Positions 34,747 through 47,836 of a stretch of DNA of 64,000 nt are shown here, one piece after another. Position numbers and translations under genes: made by a program. Source of the stretch: Archilochus colubris (taxonomy: Eukaryota > Chordata > Aves > Apodiformes > Trochilidae). The notes under the pieces were generated by a model. The model was not told the DNA's origin. It saw only the letters and a program-made list of their open reading frames with translations, and ran no database searches. Location of the stretch: assembly GCA_023079485.1 (NCBI GenBank), contig CM041083.1, positions 60,889,810-60,953,809 on the forward strand. The letters are read 5' to 3'. Position 1 is the stretch's first letter; every line of letters starts with the position of its first letter.

Positions 34747-37700
34747 CCCTTAATGCACTGGTTTGAATTTAGAAAACATTTTACCCATGCAAGCTGGCAG
34801 CTGGATCAGTCTGCGTATTAGACTGGATCATCTCTGCTCCTTGTGCCTCAGTTTCATCATCTGTAAACTGGGAATAATGATACTAACCTACTCTTCACAG
34901 GGTCTTAAAGAAAAGAATTAGAAAGAGCTACCCAGCTCACCAGGGCCTGTACAAGAACTCTGGCCAGCTAGTTCAGAGGTCTGCTCTGTGAGCATCACAG
35001 AGTTACATTTTGGTATCCCATTTTTCTCCATCTAAATCTGCATATCCTCGAAAGATCGCCTTCATTCACTATTGGTCTGCTTGTCCCATTCTTCTTCCTT
35101 GCTTCTATGCTAAGAACTTATGAAGATGAAAGCTGATTCATCCTACACACATTTTCTTCTCTGCTTTTGCATTAGCAGCTTCAGAGGATTCTCAGCAACA
35201 TCTCACTGCTGGGCTCGCTGCTGCTGAAGGGAACAAGAACATTCAAACCAACACAGGCACTGACTTTGCTGCCACAGCTCCCAGGGGCTCTCACAGTGGC
35301 AGTGGGGCCCTGACTGTTACCAGATGTGGGTCACGAGCAAAACAAGAGCGTGGGTGACCCTGCACCCAAAAGTTTACAGCCTGACTGGGCAAATCAAATC
35401 ACATGATGAAAGAAGCATGCCAGCAGCCATCTCCAGGTAGCAGATGAAGACACAGAAGAAAGATACTTGCTAAGGACAGAGGTGGGAGTTTTACTGCTGT
35501 GCATCCTGGGAAAGAGCTGGGTATGTACAGGCAGAAGACAGTGTATGCTCTTAGTGTATGAACAGATAGTTTGGATTTTGAAGTGTTTGTTTATATTCCT
35601 TCCCTCATCCCATCCCCACCTTTTGGTCTTTTTACCTCAGTTTTTTTTGTTTGTTTGTTTCTTTGTTTGTTTTTCCAGACCTGCCCTTCATATCTCTCTA
35701 TTTGATTATATTCTCCAGGGATAACTAGTTCTTTCTCACTGAACCCCTGCTGCTTATTTGTGACTGAGTAGAGGGCAGAAATAGAGCAGTGCATAAATGG
35801 AGGGAAGCTCAGCTCCTGAGAGCTGCATCCAAGTGGCTGAGGAGGCCTCTGGTGAGTGGATGCTTCACAGTCTCCTGGCTTTGCTCTGCTCCTTTCCTGT
35901 TGCTTTCAGCATTCTCTTCCTTTTTCCAGTCAAGTTTGAATCTATCACCAGCTAACCCTATGTTGCCTCACAGAAGTGCTCACAGGCTGCTGGTGCCAAT
36001 TCTTCTTTTCTCCAGTAATAATGGAATCCTGGAGCTACAGTCTGCCTTAGCTGTAATTTTGGTCTTGCCAGGATAACTTGACACTGCTTGTAGCTGGAAA
36101 CAAAAGCTGCTTGTTCACGTCTTTGTGTCTCCCCTCCTGTGCCTGCTGCTGTTTACAATTCCACCTGCTCTTCCCCATCTTGTGGTAATCTGATCATTTC
36201 AGCAGCTCCCCTGCCCCGTGTCCCAGAGGCTGCAAATTTCTAGGGAGAGAAGCAGCCCTGAGGAGAGAGATATAGTGTGGGGTTCGGACAATTATATTGA
36301 GTAATTTATCAATAGCAGTATTCCTGCTGGAAAGAAGTCATCAGCAATAAGAAAGGGTCATGAGCTTCCCCTCTGAGCTCCAGAGCAGCAGCAGGGCCCA
36401 GCACTGAATGCTAATGCCTTCGTGTAGGGCTCATCGTCCTCTTGTGTTTGTTCTGAAGTACAAGAAGAAATCAGCTTTCACAGGAAAACATTTTCAGCCA
36501 GGTCCATAGAAGTGTTTGTACAGCCCCACAAAGGGTCTGTATAATTCCTTCAGCATTTTGGAGCTATTGAGAGGGTTTCAACCAAAAGGACTCCGGCCTA
36601 AAAATGTCTCCACGCACAAGAGGGCAGCTGGTGCAATCTTGTTAGCCCTTGCTCTTGCTGTGGCCGGACACTCTTTGCTGTTGTGGCACTGAGGACCTCA
36701 ACATTCATGTTTGTGGAACCCCCTTTCTGAGCCTGCATTTGCATCACAGCTGTCCAGGTTTCCATTTTAGTCACAGAAGATAACTAGAGTTTTGTTAAAA
36801 CTTTTGTTCCTGCAAATGGTGCGGGAGAAAGAGCCTCATCCTGTTCATTTTCTAGGTGTGCATTTCTGCAGAATACTGCTGCTGGTAAAGTGCCATGGCT
36901 GTTCTATTGCCTCATAAAATTCTTCTCACTTAAATTCCATACAGATGTGTTAAGAGTTCCCTTTACAGATGTGTCAGAGTTCCCCACTCCAATGCAGCAT
37001 AAGGTAAGAATAGCACAGGTACCCAGAGGCCTATCCTGTGAGATCTGCATCCTATGCTTTAATGGATACATTGACTTTCCATTCTATTCCAGTTTATATT
37101 TGGAGTCTTTCCATTATCTCCCTAGATCTCTAATCAGCTGGATTTCAGCTTGTCTCATAGGCTTGTGCTGTTTCTATGACCAAATCCAGTCCTGTTGACT
37201 AGGAGACAGAACATCACTTTTTTCATCCTTTTTCAGAGAGAGGTGCGTAGGACTGCAAATCTTCAAAGCCTGTGGTGTGTGGTCAAAGAGCTAAAAACAG
37301 TCACAAACTTTTCCACCATCTGCATGAAAAATTACAGCTCATCTTGCTACTGTTTCTTCTTCAGGAGTAAGAAAAATAGTCACTTTCAATATGGTTTATC
37401 TGCTTACTTTTTTTCTCTGCCTGTAACAGGGGAGAAGCTAAACAAATCTCACTGAGATCAGGGATTTAGATCAGCTACCAGATTTATGATCCTGAGAAAT
37501 GTTCACATAACTGACTTTTTACCACTCAAATATGTAAATAGGTTTTCCATGGGGAGCTCTCAGACTCCGCCTCAGAGGAAGAGTTTTGTTTAAAAAAAAA
37601 TAAATCACAGATCAGCCTTGTTGTTGCAACTTTATGGAGCTTGTCCCTTCAGGCTCCTAGTCCCAAGTGCTTTGGAAATCCTGGCGAGGCTCACTGGAGA

Positions 37701-39914
37701 GCAGCTACAGTCACTGCCTTTCTAGTCCTGCCAGTTCTCCTCTCCCATCTCTGCTAGAGGCTTCTGCTGCCCTTTACTCATAATAGAGAATTTGTATTTT
37801 TTCCAGGATAGGACATAGGACATCTGGGTTGTACACAGTGCGGGTGATTCTCAAATGTATTTTTTGTTGGACTAAATTATAATAATTCAGCTTTTGGCCT
37901 GTTTTGAAGTTAGTGCAGGCATACTATTACTGCTCTGGTTACTTTTCTTACCAAAAATACAATGCAAGTTGCTCCTTGAAATTGCAATTCCTGCTTCTCT
38001 GCAACAGTCCCCTTCCTGACAGAGAACAGTAGCATTGATTCATCATTATTTTTGATATCTCTTCCACCTCTCCCTGTTTCTTTAAAACGGGGTTTTGGAG
38101 ATCTTCTGTGCCAGCATCCAGAACTGCATTCAAGAGTAGAATTCAAACTCTTAGAAAAAATATTTTCAGAATAATTTAGAAGCATATTCAATTAAGTGAT
38201 AGAGATAAAATAGCTAAAAAACTAGTCTTCTTTGGAACAAAAAGCAGAAAGAACAGTAGACAACATAGAAGGAGGAGACAAAAGGGGTGTATATGCTCAG
38301 AGGCATCATTCCAACCTTAGGTTTGAAGTACCTTTTCTACTATGCCTATTTCAAGCAAGTGCTCTTACAAGCCACACATAGGCACACAGAGAAAACAATT
38401 AAGAAAATCAAAGGAGGCATTATTACAGACAATGAAAAGTTCTGCAAACAGATGACCTTCTTTGAAATTTGTCTTTCTTTCAACACATCCGCAAGGCTCT
38501 TTATCTGTCTGAGTTACTGTGACAAGAGCTGTGAATGAATGGATGGCTGTTTTACTGCAGTTTTTGATAGCAATTTTCAGAGATCAAGACTGTTTCGGAA
38601 AGATAAGTTTCAGAGTCTACTTTTAGGAGGTGCTTGAGATTAGCAAGCAACTTTAGTTACTCCTTTATCTCCTTCCAAGATGATAGAGGTTGAAGGAAAA
38701 TCACACATAAAGGAGAACTGAATTTGGTTTCTTATCACATTGTGCTTGGTTAGTGAGGGCTTTTTCAGAGGTTTGTCAGAGCCAAATTCATAGCATGCAG
38801 TTTAAAACAAGAAAGGCTTGTGATCAAGGGAATAAACATACTCCTGAGTGTGATACATCAGCACTGGTGTAGCATGTGACCTCTTGCTTTTCTGGGAAAG
38901 AAATGGCACCAGCAGGCAATAAAACAGACAAATTCTCTTTGATTGTGTTTATACTAATTGTGCACTTTTACACTGTTGTTTTTTAAATTTCCTTCTAATT
39001 TTTCAGTTGCTTTGTTGGCTTGCTAGTGTCCTAGGTTTACCTTCTGATCTCAGTCTGTAGCTTTCCTCCGCCAGTGGGAAGTCACTTCATTCAGCCAGGG
39101 TGGTAAATGTTGTATGGCTGCTTTCACAGAAGAATTATAATGAGCACTGTCAGTATTAATCAACATATTCTTGAACTGATTTTGTAAGGCACTCTCCAGA
39201 GAAGAGAGAAGAATCATATTCATGTGAAAAACTGCCATAACTCTAGTGGTATCCAAAGAGTTGCTCACCATTAGTTTAGCTCTAACTAGAGTCACTTATT
39301 TCATTTAAGAATCCATGTTTCTTACTTCTGACATTTGCTCCTGTTTTATACAAAGTAAAATTATGCTTTCTATCAAACTTGGGTCACATCCACTGAATCC
39401 AGCAGTGAATGAGGGACTGAATTATAAAAGATGTGTTCCTTAAACACTGCTAAAAAGGGAATGTTAGTGTGTCCATCAGCAGTTATTTTTCTCTTGTGCT
39501 GTTCACTAGTGGTACAGGAACTTCTCCTGGCTTCACTCTTTCAATAATTTAATTGTGTTGTAACCCCTTACAGTAGGTAACGACAGAACAGTATTTCCAG
39601 GAAAGCAAGATCTGTGGGGAGAAGCAGCATATTGTATGAGCCTTGCTGAGCTTTTCAGAAAAATCATATTTGCTGTCAGGTTCTGAGACATTGCAGGTGA
39701 CTCTGCTTGAAAATGTTTTCTATCTGCTCTGGTGAATGATGTTAACTCTGCTCCAACCTTCACTTTCTCTGGGCATTGCAGCTGCAACTTCACTGCTATT
39801 CAAAAAAGAAAGCCCACAGGTGATGATACTTCCCCTCTAGGCTTCTATAGGCCAGAAAAATTGTTATTGTGTTATTGTATGTTGGGAGTGAAGAAGCAAT
39901 GTTTTGTCTAAAAC

Positions 39915-39938
39915 TTTTTTTTTTTTTTTTTTTTTTTT
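39915..39938 (+). repeat. T24 homopolymer
   Basis: Uninterrupted T run. Confidence 0.95.
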
Positions 39939-42900
39939 GGTCTGAAGGAATACTTTCTCTTCAGCTGTTGTCTGGTGTTGTCCTTAGGTCATTCCAATCC
40001 CTCCTCCTTCACAGCAGTTGTGATACCTCAGTGCTGAAGTTGGGCACTGGATCCTCCCACTTGCTTCCAGCTATGGCCCTGACACAACCCCCAACACACC
40101 AGACCAAGAGCTTCTGTTTCGTTTAGACCAACAGTTCAGATACATATTTAATAACCATCAGCTTCTGCTATCTGCTTTTATAGATACATAAAATAGCTTC
40201 CCTTTCCCAGCATCCATATGCTGAGCTGCCAGATTACACAGATGCCCTTTTTTAAAGTTATAATTTGCAACATCTCATTAAATGAAGCATTAATTCCAAA
40301 TTGAGAATGAAATAATTTATCTGAATTAAGCAATGATACGCTGCTACACAAACTGTTTTCCAGGATTCTAGCAAGTCATCTTAAGGCTGTGCTTAGCATT
40401 AGCAGTGCCTGGTTGTGAATCTGTGAATCCTTGATCCAAAATTCACTTTTCACTTAAATGGAACTAAATGCCCAGATGGGCTTGCAGAGGAATCTTGTGT
40501 TTAACTTCTGCACCTTTTGATCATATATTTTACAGACCAAAGTGAAACTTAAAACAGAGTTAAGAGTTGCCAGAAAAATGCCCTAGGTCAAACTGAGGAT
40601 GGGAGCCAGGGCAGACCTGACCATCTAAACTTCGTCTATGTGCTGTCTTCCTCCTTCATATTTTCTAATAATGATTTACAGTGGCTTGGCAAAGTGGCTG
40701 CTTGAGCTTCTGCTGTGTGTTTTTCTCACTACAAGCCTGCAGAATAGAGTTTGTGCATGGACTTGTATTTTTTCGGGACAATTTTCTCAAGATGGTTTAA
40801 TATATTACATGGAAATATTTGTAATAATTCACTTCCACACTTCCTCTTCAACCAGGAAGATGAAGGATGTTCAACAAACCTGCTAGCTGAGTATGGCTGC
40901 TACTTTTCTTTAAGAGTTATCACAGTGACTTTTAACATTCATTTAAATACCAGCACCTTGCCATATAAGACAGGCTGGCATCCTGACCTCACTGACCTCA
41001 TGTTCACACAAAAATCAGTCAGTGTATATAGGTCTTGCTATATTTGCACTTAGCCTAGATAGAGCTATGCTTCTGGAAGAGAAGTGTGACACAGCTTAAA
41101 ATGGTTTGGGCTAGACCTATGCTTAAGTTTATCAGCAAGCATATACATATAGTTTCTTGAGGTTTTGATCAGTATTGTTGAAGCTCTTCCAGAGCAAAGA
41201 AATGGTACAAATATCACACAGAAGCACAAAGTTATGAAAGCCAATATTTGTAATGTGGCCAGACTTGATTTACTTTAAAATATATTAATTAACATCAGAC
41301 AAGTTAGCACATCTGCTAAATGTTTCATTTTCCTTCAAAAAGTGATCAAAAATCTCAGTGTTGGGTATGTTCACATTTCTTGGGCTGCCCTATGTGTGAA
41401 ACCTGTGAGTTTTACAGTCACAGTACAATCATATTCAGTACATTGCTGTTACTGTCACAGAAACAGCAATGCAGGATTGCTTATTCTTAGAAACCCAAGC
41501 TTGTGTGAGCAGAGACCCTTTTTTATTTATTGGACCTTCTTCACTTTAAACATGCAAATTTCTGCAGTTTTTTTCCTGCATTTGTATGTCCTGAAGAATA
41601 AGTAGCTAAAATCTGTGAATGATGGCTTTTTTTACTGACCTTGGCTTCATCTCAAGTTGAGGAGATTTTTGACTGATTTGCCATCCTATTTTCACATTTG
41701 CATGTCACACATCAGGTTAGGGAAGAGACACAGCCCAGATCAAGGCTATTTCCAGGTAGAGTCATCTGTTTTCAGGCTGTAACATTTCAGGAGTTAAAAT
41801 GGATTTGTTTCTGACTACTCCTTGAATGCCATTGTGCAATAGCTTTATAAAAGTATGACTCAAGCATGCAATTAATCCCTAAAGCATTTCATTCTTTGAC
41901 AAGTTTTGCAACAAATGGGACTTCACAGTAATGATGAAATAATTTTATTTCCAAAATGGCAGAATGAGTTCATCTGTAACATTTCTGCTGCTATAGCAAC
42001 ATATTTATTTCTGTTCTGAGGAAAAAAAATCCAATAAAGATGGATGTATTCACTTTAAAGCAAGGAAAGAATTGTGAGATCCAGGAATATCTATGCATAT
42101 ATATAAAGTTTATTATAGACTTCTGTAGCTAAATTTCTTCATGATTTGTTAAACATGGGGAAGAGCTGGAAGATCTATTACTTTAATGATTACTTAATGG
42201 GAGAATACTACTGAAGTTCTGGCACAGTGTTCACAAAATTATCTACGCTGCTTGAAGGTAACTATCCATGTTCCTTTAAAGTCTTTCATTAAATATGAGA
42301 ATGTCAGTGCAGTATCAGAACAAAGATTAATTTAGGTAATTTTTTGCTATCCAAGGCCAGTAGCAGATGCTTAGAAATGATCACCAGCTTCTGCTTTCAT
42401 AATACAGCCTGAGCTGAAATAACAGATATTTAATGCCTGCCAAGAGAGAAAGGTCCTTCTTCTTTCAGCTTCTGCACCCTCAGCTCCTGGGTTCATAAAC
42501 CCCAGATTGCCTGGGCATTTCTGGTGCTTATCCAATTCACTGACATGGCAGGAAACTCAAATAGTAATGAAAAGAGGTGCTTTTGTCTTCAGTGAGCTGA
42601 GCTGGCTTGCATTATGACTGCAGAGCCAGATGGAGGGGTTGCACACTTAATGTCACTGGATGCTGGAGGGAAGAGCAGGGAAGGCTGGGGAGGAGGAGGA
42701 GGAGTGAAGGAAAGGATTAATAAGTGGGGGTCATTTGTGTCAGCAGTGGGACATTTATTTGGATAAGTTATTTATTTTTGCTTATTTGACAGCTACTGAA
42801 AAATCCAGCTGATCTTCCCAGAGAAACATTTACAATCAGTTGAAGAGCTCCTTCCTGAATGGTAATAACTAGTTCACAGTTGTGGAGTTTCAGATTTTTT

Positions 42901-43111
42901 TTTCTGTATGTGCATTACTTTACACTCATTGTCCTTTAGTTTATTTGTCCACTTTGTTTCTCAGTCATTCAACATCATGCAATGCAGACCACGCTAGATC
43001 TTAGTATGCAGAAATTGTTGAATCAGCTGAAAGTTTTGTCACCTTTTAGCCTTTTTGATGTTATTTATTTATGTGTTGAAGAATACAGATGCCAGCACAG
43101 AGCCTAGGAGG

Positions 43112-43300
43112 ATCAACTCTTCCTCTCTTATGAAGAAAGTCTGAGAGACCTGGGCCTATTTACCCTGAGGGGGTTTTTGTCAATGCTTAAAAATATCTAA
43201 GGGTAGGTTGCAAGAGGATGCACTAGACCCTTTTCAGTGGTGCCCAGTGAGAGGAAGAGAGGCAATAGTCATACATGGGGACACAAGAAGTTCCAGTGAT
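43112..43300 (+). mobile_element. Very old CR1 fragment
   Basis: TCTCTTATGAAGAAAGTCTG, GACCTGGGCCTATTTACCCT and CAGTGGTGCCCAGTGAGAGG follow the order of the CR1 C-terminal ORF2 region ([10 protein letters not shown], then the SRG block). The usual GAGAAG...AGG segment is mostly replaced or deleted, and no 3' tail is visible. Confidence 0.75.
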
Positions 43301-46300
43301 CCTTGATTCTGTCACTACGATGGATGGTTTCCCTTAAAAAAAAGTCATGTTGATATATATATTGTATTTACTATTAATTCTTGTCTTTGTTTCTATCACT
43401 GCCTCTTATGGATGTTAGGAATTTTTCTCGGAGGTTTGCACCAGAGACAAAGAGCCCCTCTTAAAGTTTGGTGCTGCGCCACCACCTTTCATCTCTCCAG
43501 CATCCTTGTGAATCATTTCTTCATCCGTGTGAAGCTATAGATCACACCTCGTGTCAGTTCTGTAGTTGAGGTGCTTTAAACTCTTGAAAACATATGATCT
43601 GTTCTGGGCAGTTTTTCACCATTCAGTTTCTCAATTTGTTCCAAGTCATCCTGTGTTGATTTGTTAAGTTGAGGCAGTTCTTTCTGGAGAAGAAAGGAAA
43701 TTAATGGACGTTTTTAGGGCTATTAGATAATCGTGAAAATCTCTGAAGTTGTCTTGTGGCTTAAAACTATATCCAGTCACAAGCACTAGTCACTGTGGTA
43801 GGCAAAAAACCCAACACTGTGAATGTTTATAGACAACAGGTAATTGGGGGTGAGGGCATAGAAAAGGGATGTGAAAGTCTGAATATCCCAGCTAGAGGAA
43901 GAAAATCTTTGAAATGGGGGAAATCAATGGATGTATATGCCAGGTATTGCTTAGGAACCTTGGCTGGTAACACTGGAGACTGAGAACTGCACGAATCCCC
44001 TGAGTAAGAAGCAGCCTGGGCCAGGAGGGATCTTCCCTAGGTCTGGGGAGGGAAGTTAAGACCTTGGGAAAATATTGCTGGTGGGAGAGCAAATGAGGAT
44101 GTGAAATAACCAGGTAGGCTAAAAGGTGTAATCTCACTTGTTAACTAGAAGCCAGTTTCCAGATCTGCTCTGGGCTCTTGTTTGCCCTGACTGACCCTTG
44201 ACATTTATGAGGCAGGGCCACTATTTTTTTTTCTTTTTTTTTTTTGCACCTATTCTGTAGCACTAAGTTGTGGTTTCTTTCTGTCCTTTATGTTTTGAGT
44301 CTTGAAATGAACCTGGATCATATTTTCAGCTATTGCTTCTCAATTCTTAACACAAGAAATCTCTTATTATTTGGGGGAAAGGTTGTATGTTCCCCTACTT
44401 ACCTGATTCCTATAACTGAAGGATTAATGAAAAGCTTCATTATTATTCATTTTGCCATAAAAGTTGAAGAACTGTCAGCACTGTACTAAGATGACTTCTG
44501 TAAATGCAATCAGATCTGGTGCTATTATTTAAGCTGACAGTGATTTCCTGGGATAAGAGTACATTTAATTGACTGTAATTTAAAATTCAACGTTTTATTC
44601 TCTGCAGTTAACTCCACTTGTGAGCCACAGTTATGTTTATTCTACTGCAAAACTAATCTTTAGACAAACAATACTGCTTTTTTTCTGACCTGAAATAACA
44701 TAATACAGAAGTTTAATGCAGTGACCGTGGTTTTTATTAAGATTTTCCTTTATGGAATTGTTCTAAAAGATAGTTCAGGATCTTTTTCAAATGCTGCCCA
44801 CTAGATTACCTACTTAGTAATTTATTTTTTTTTAAGTGACCCTGAAATTTGGACCCCAAATGCTTAGTTAGAGAAACAGCAATGCTACATAACACAGAGA
44901 TTTATGAACATTAGAACAGCTTCTACTGCCTTTCAGCCTTTTTTTCTGTAACTCCAGGTCTTTTTCTTGTACTTTAGCAGACAGGCAACCTCTCCTTTCA
45001 CTTAGGCCTGAAAGCAGGACAGGAACTATTTCATTACTGCTTATAACTTAAGTCAGATGCTGGAAGTGCTAGCATGCCAGTGGAGGGAGGTCATTCTTCT
45101 CTGGACAGCTGGCTTCAGGGCAAGGAGTCTTGTACCCCAGAAGCCTTCACTTTGAGCTGCTGTTCCTGAGACTTATAAGCACCTGACTTTCTTCTCTAGA
45201 TGAATGGGGAGTACCCAGAGGACAGGCAGCCTCAGAGTATCAGTGATTTTTTCCTGATAAAGATAAACTGAAACGCAGCTTTGATTTGTTAGTTAATTGC
45301 CAGCATTTGGTGTTGGTTGTTTCTTTTTGTTTGGTTGGTTTTTTGGTTGGTTGGTTGGGTTTTTCTGTTTGGTTTTTTTGTGTGTTTTTTATTAGTTTTT
45401 GTTTGCTTTTTTGTTTTTTTTTTTCTAAGTTTTTTGGCTCATACTGACCAGAAGCTACTTAGTCAGTCATTTTTGTCTTCGTTTCCTTCCAGTCAGGAGC
45501 ATGCCAACATCATTGTAACACTATTGCAGAGATCTCCAAACTTGACAGCAGCCATAAATTAAGATTTCATTCTGGAAATCTTAACAATCTGATAAGAACA
45601 ACATTCTTAAGTTTTATGAGTTGAGATGTGATATGTAACAATATCTGGGATTTAAATCTAGGCCAATTCAGGATGGTCATTGAAATAAATTATCTGCTGG
45701 TTGGAGTGGATATCCTGCAAGCTAAAAACATTCAAATCAAACTTGCAGAGGTTTTTGAAAGTATGTACTTACTTCTGCTTCAGCAGGAGAGAGTAATGGA
45801 AAGAATTAGATTATATTACTCCAGTTTTCTCCTTTGGTCTTAAAACTCTATTAATTTTTTTTGACTGGTAATATTTTTGGACTGGAAATATTTTCCTTCT
45901 GATTTATTTACCAGTTTACATTTTTATTGTCTTCAAATCTTCACTATCATTGTAAAAGAAAAATCAACACAAATCTTTGACTTCTATTTCTGAAGGGCAG
46001 AAAAAATCCACAAATTTCAAGTCACAGTCAGTCTTCCCTCTTCTTTAACCTCTTACAGGTCACTAGTGAAGGCAGATATATATTCCTCTTCCTAAGCAAA
46101 CACCACCTTGATATACTAGTTTGGTCCTAGTTCATCTCAAAAAGGCTCTAAGTTCCTACCAGGATGATGTTTTTTCACTGGTCAGTGTCATTTGATTGAC
46201 TCTAATTAAGATTCTATCCTTATGTTATTATTTCAACCAAGTTTTCCTGATCAGAATGAAAAATTTAATCAACAGATTCAGTGTTAAGAATCTGCTGCTT

Positions 46301-47492
46301 CCCTTGGTCTCTTGGCCCAGGAGAATAATCCAAGGATGTGTCATGCTGTGCTTTCAGTGGCAATGATTGATTTTTCACATACTGTATAAAAAAATGAGGA
46401 AGTGTGAATGTAGACACATTTTCATGCAGGTGGTTTCTGACAATCTGGGTCTCTAACCAGTGGTTTTCTCTGTTCCCTTCTCATGGCTTTTGCAACAAAA
46501 GTGTTATTCTGAAGATTAAGGTTTTGATGAGGGAAGTCCCTAAATCATTGTTTTCTTGCAGTCTGCATGGCTGGCTGGGGAGCATGAGCTGTGCCTCCTT
46601 GACAACTAAGTGTAAAGGGGTAAAACCAACCAATTTATTTTCCAGTGACAGCTGCAAATGTTTTGTTTCTCCCCATTTCCTGCCTTCACTGTCTATATTT
46701 CTGATTTTAGGGGTTACTGCAAGCTTGTTCCAACTTGTTGCTAACACCTGTGCTGTTAATTACTTTGTTGGTCATCACAGATCCCTGCAGATAACATCTT
46801 TCTTTGAGTTCCTATCTCTTCTTGATATTTATCCTTGTCCTTGCACTATGAATCAATAGTTTTCTGAATGCTAGAGGTGAATGTTGAAAATAAAAATCTA
46901 AATCTAGTTGCAAAGGAAAGTTTGAAGGGAAACAAAGTGCACTGCTCTTAGATATGCTTTGGTACTTTTTTTTTTAAAATTCACAGGCAATAAGAAGTAA
47001 TTTCTTCATGTATAGCATCTATCAAGCAAATACCTCTTGTAAAAAGAGTGTGAGATCATGGATATCCCTTGGAACTGTCTTATATTGATCACTGTCCCCC
47101 ATAATATCAAAAATTACAGGCTTTTTTTAGGGTTAGGTTCATGAGTTATAGAAGTTTTATGGCATAAAAACAGATATAAAACCAAATTATAAGGTATTAG
47201 TTCATCTAAATGGATCTGATGAGGTACAGTAATGTCAGAACATGCACCAAACATCATTTTTTCACCTCATTAGACCAAACACCACTCTAATTTTCTCCCC
47301 AGTTCTACTCTTTACATAGAAAATGCCCACAGCAGTGATCCACTACATTCTCTTCTGTAATGTAGGGGGCTCCAGCTGGAAGATATCTAGAAGATATCAG
47401 GAAGCAACAAGGAGATAATTATCCAGTGCCCTTTCTACAAGTCCCCCATGAAGACAGATAGCTTTTCACCCAGTTAATAAGCACTGTAACAT
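43301..47492. other. Gene desert, no gene recognised
   Basis: Contains a G/T-rich low-complexity tract at 45303-45432. The 151-codon open frame at 46404-46859 has no recognisable feature and is regarded as chance. Confidence 0.4.
45303..45432 (+). repeat. T/G-rich low-complexity tract
   Basis: TTGG and TTTTG repeats (GGTTGGTTTTTTGGTTGG and similar), with rare other bases. Confidence 0.85.
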
Positions 47493-47836
47493 AAGAAGGA
47501 CATGGAGCTGTTGGAGCAAGTCCAGAGGAGGGCCATGAAGATGATCAGAGGGCTGGAGCATCTCTCCTGAGAGAAGAGGCTGAGAGTTGGGGTTGCTCAG
47601 CCTGGAGAAGGGAACAGTGAGACCTTATAGCAGCCTTCCTGTGCCTGAAGGGGCCTAGGGGAAAGCTGGGGAGGGACTTTTTACAAGAGAATGTAGTGAT
47701 AGGGTGAGGTGGAACTGTTTAAAGCTGAAAGAGGGGAGGTTTAGGTCAGACATTAGGAAGAAATTCTTCCCTGTGAGGGTGGTGAGACACTGGACCAGGC
47801 TGTCCAGAGAGGTTGTGGGCACAGTACCTGTGTCTG
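47493..47836 (+). mobile_element. CR1 fragment lacking its 3' tail
   Basis: Starts AGAAGGACATGGAGCTGTTG, then GTCCAGAGGAGGGCCATGAA, CTCAGCCTGGAGAAGGGAAC, GGTTTAGGTCAGACATTAGG and GTGAGGGTGGTGAGACACTG, all CR1 landmarks in order. The match is lost after AGAGGTTGTGGGCACAGTAC. The conserved CR1 3' end (GGTTGGACTTGATGATCT and octamers) is missing. Confidence 0.9.

Larger units (their letters stand above)
32679..43111. other. Gene desert, no gene recognised
   Basis: The longest repeat-poor stretch of the window. It contains T runs (33337, 34716, 39915), a 16-bp duplication (33499) and a short 24-bp-period duplication of ACAGATGTGT near 36941-36985. Open frames up to about 127 codons show no recognisable domain or splice context. 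Some segments may be conserved non-coding elements, but that needs alignment. Confidence 0.4.

Noticed and set aside
46404..46859. 151-codon plus-strand open frame
   Set aside because: Unremarkable hydrophobic composition, no domain, and an antisense frame is also open; treated as chance.
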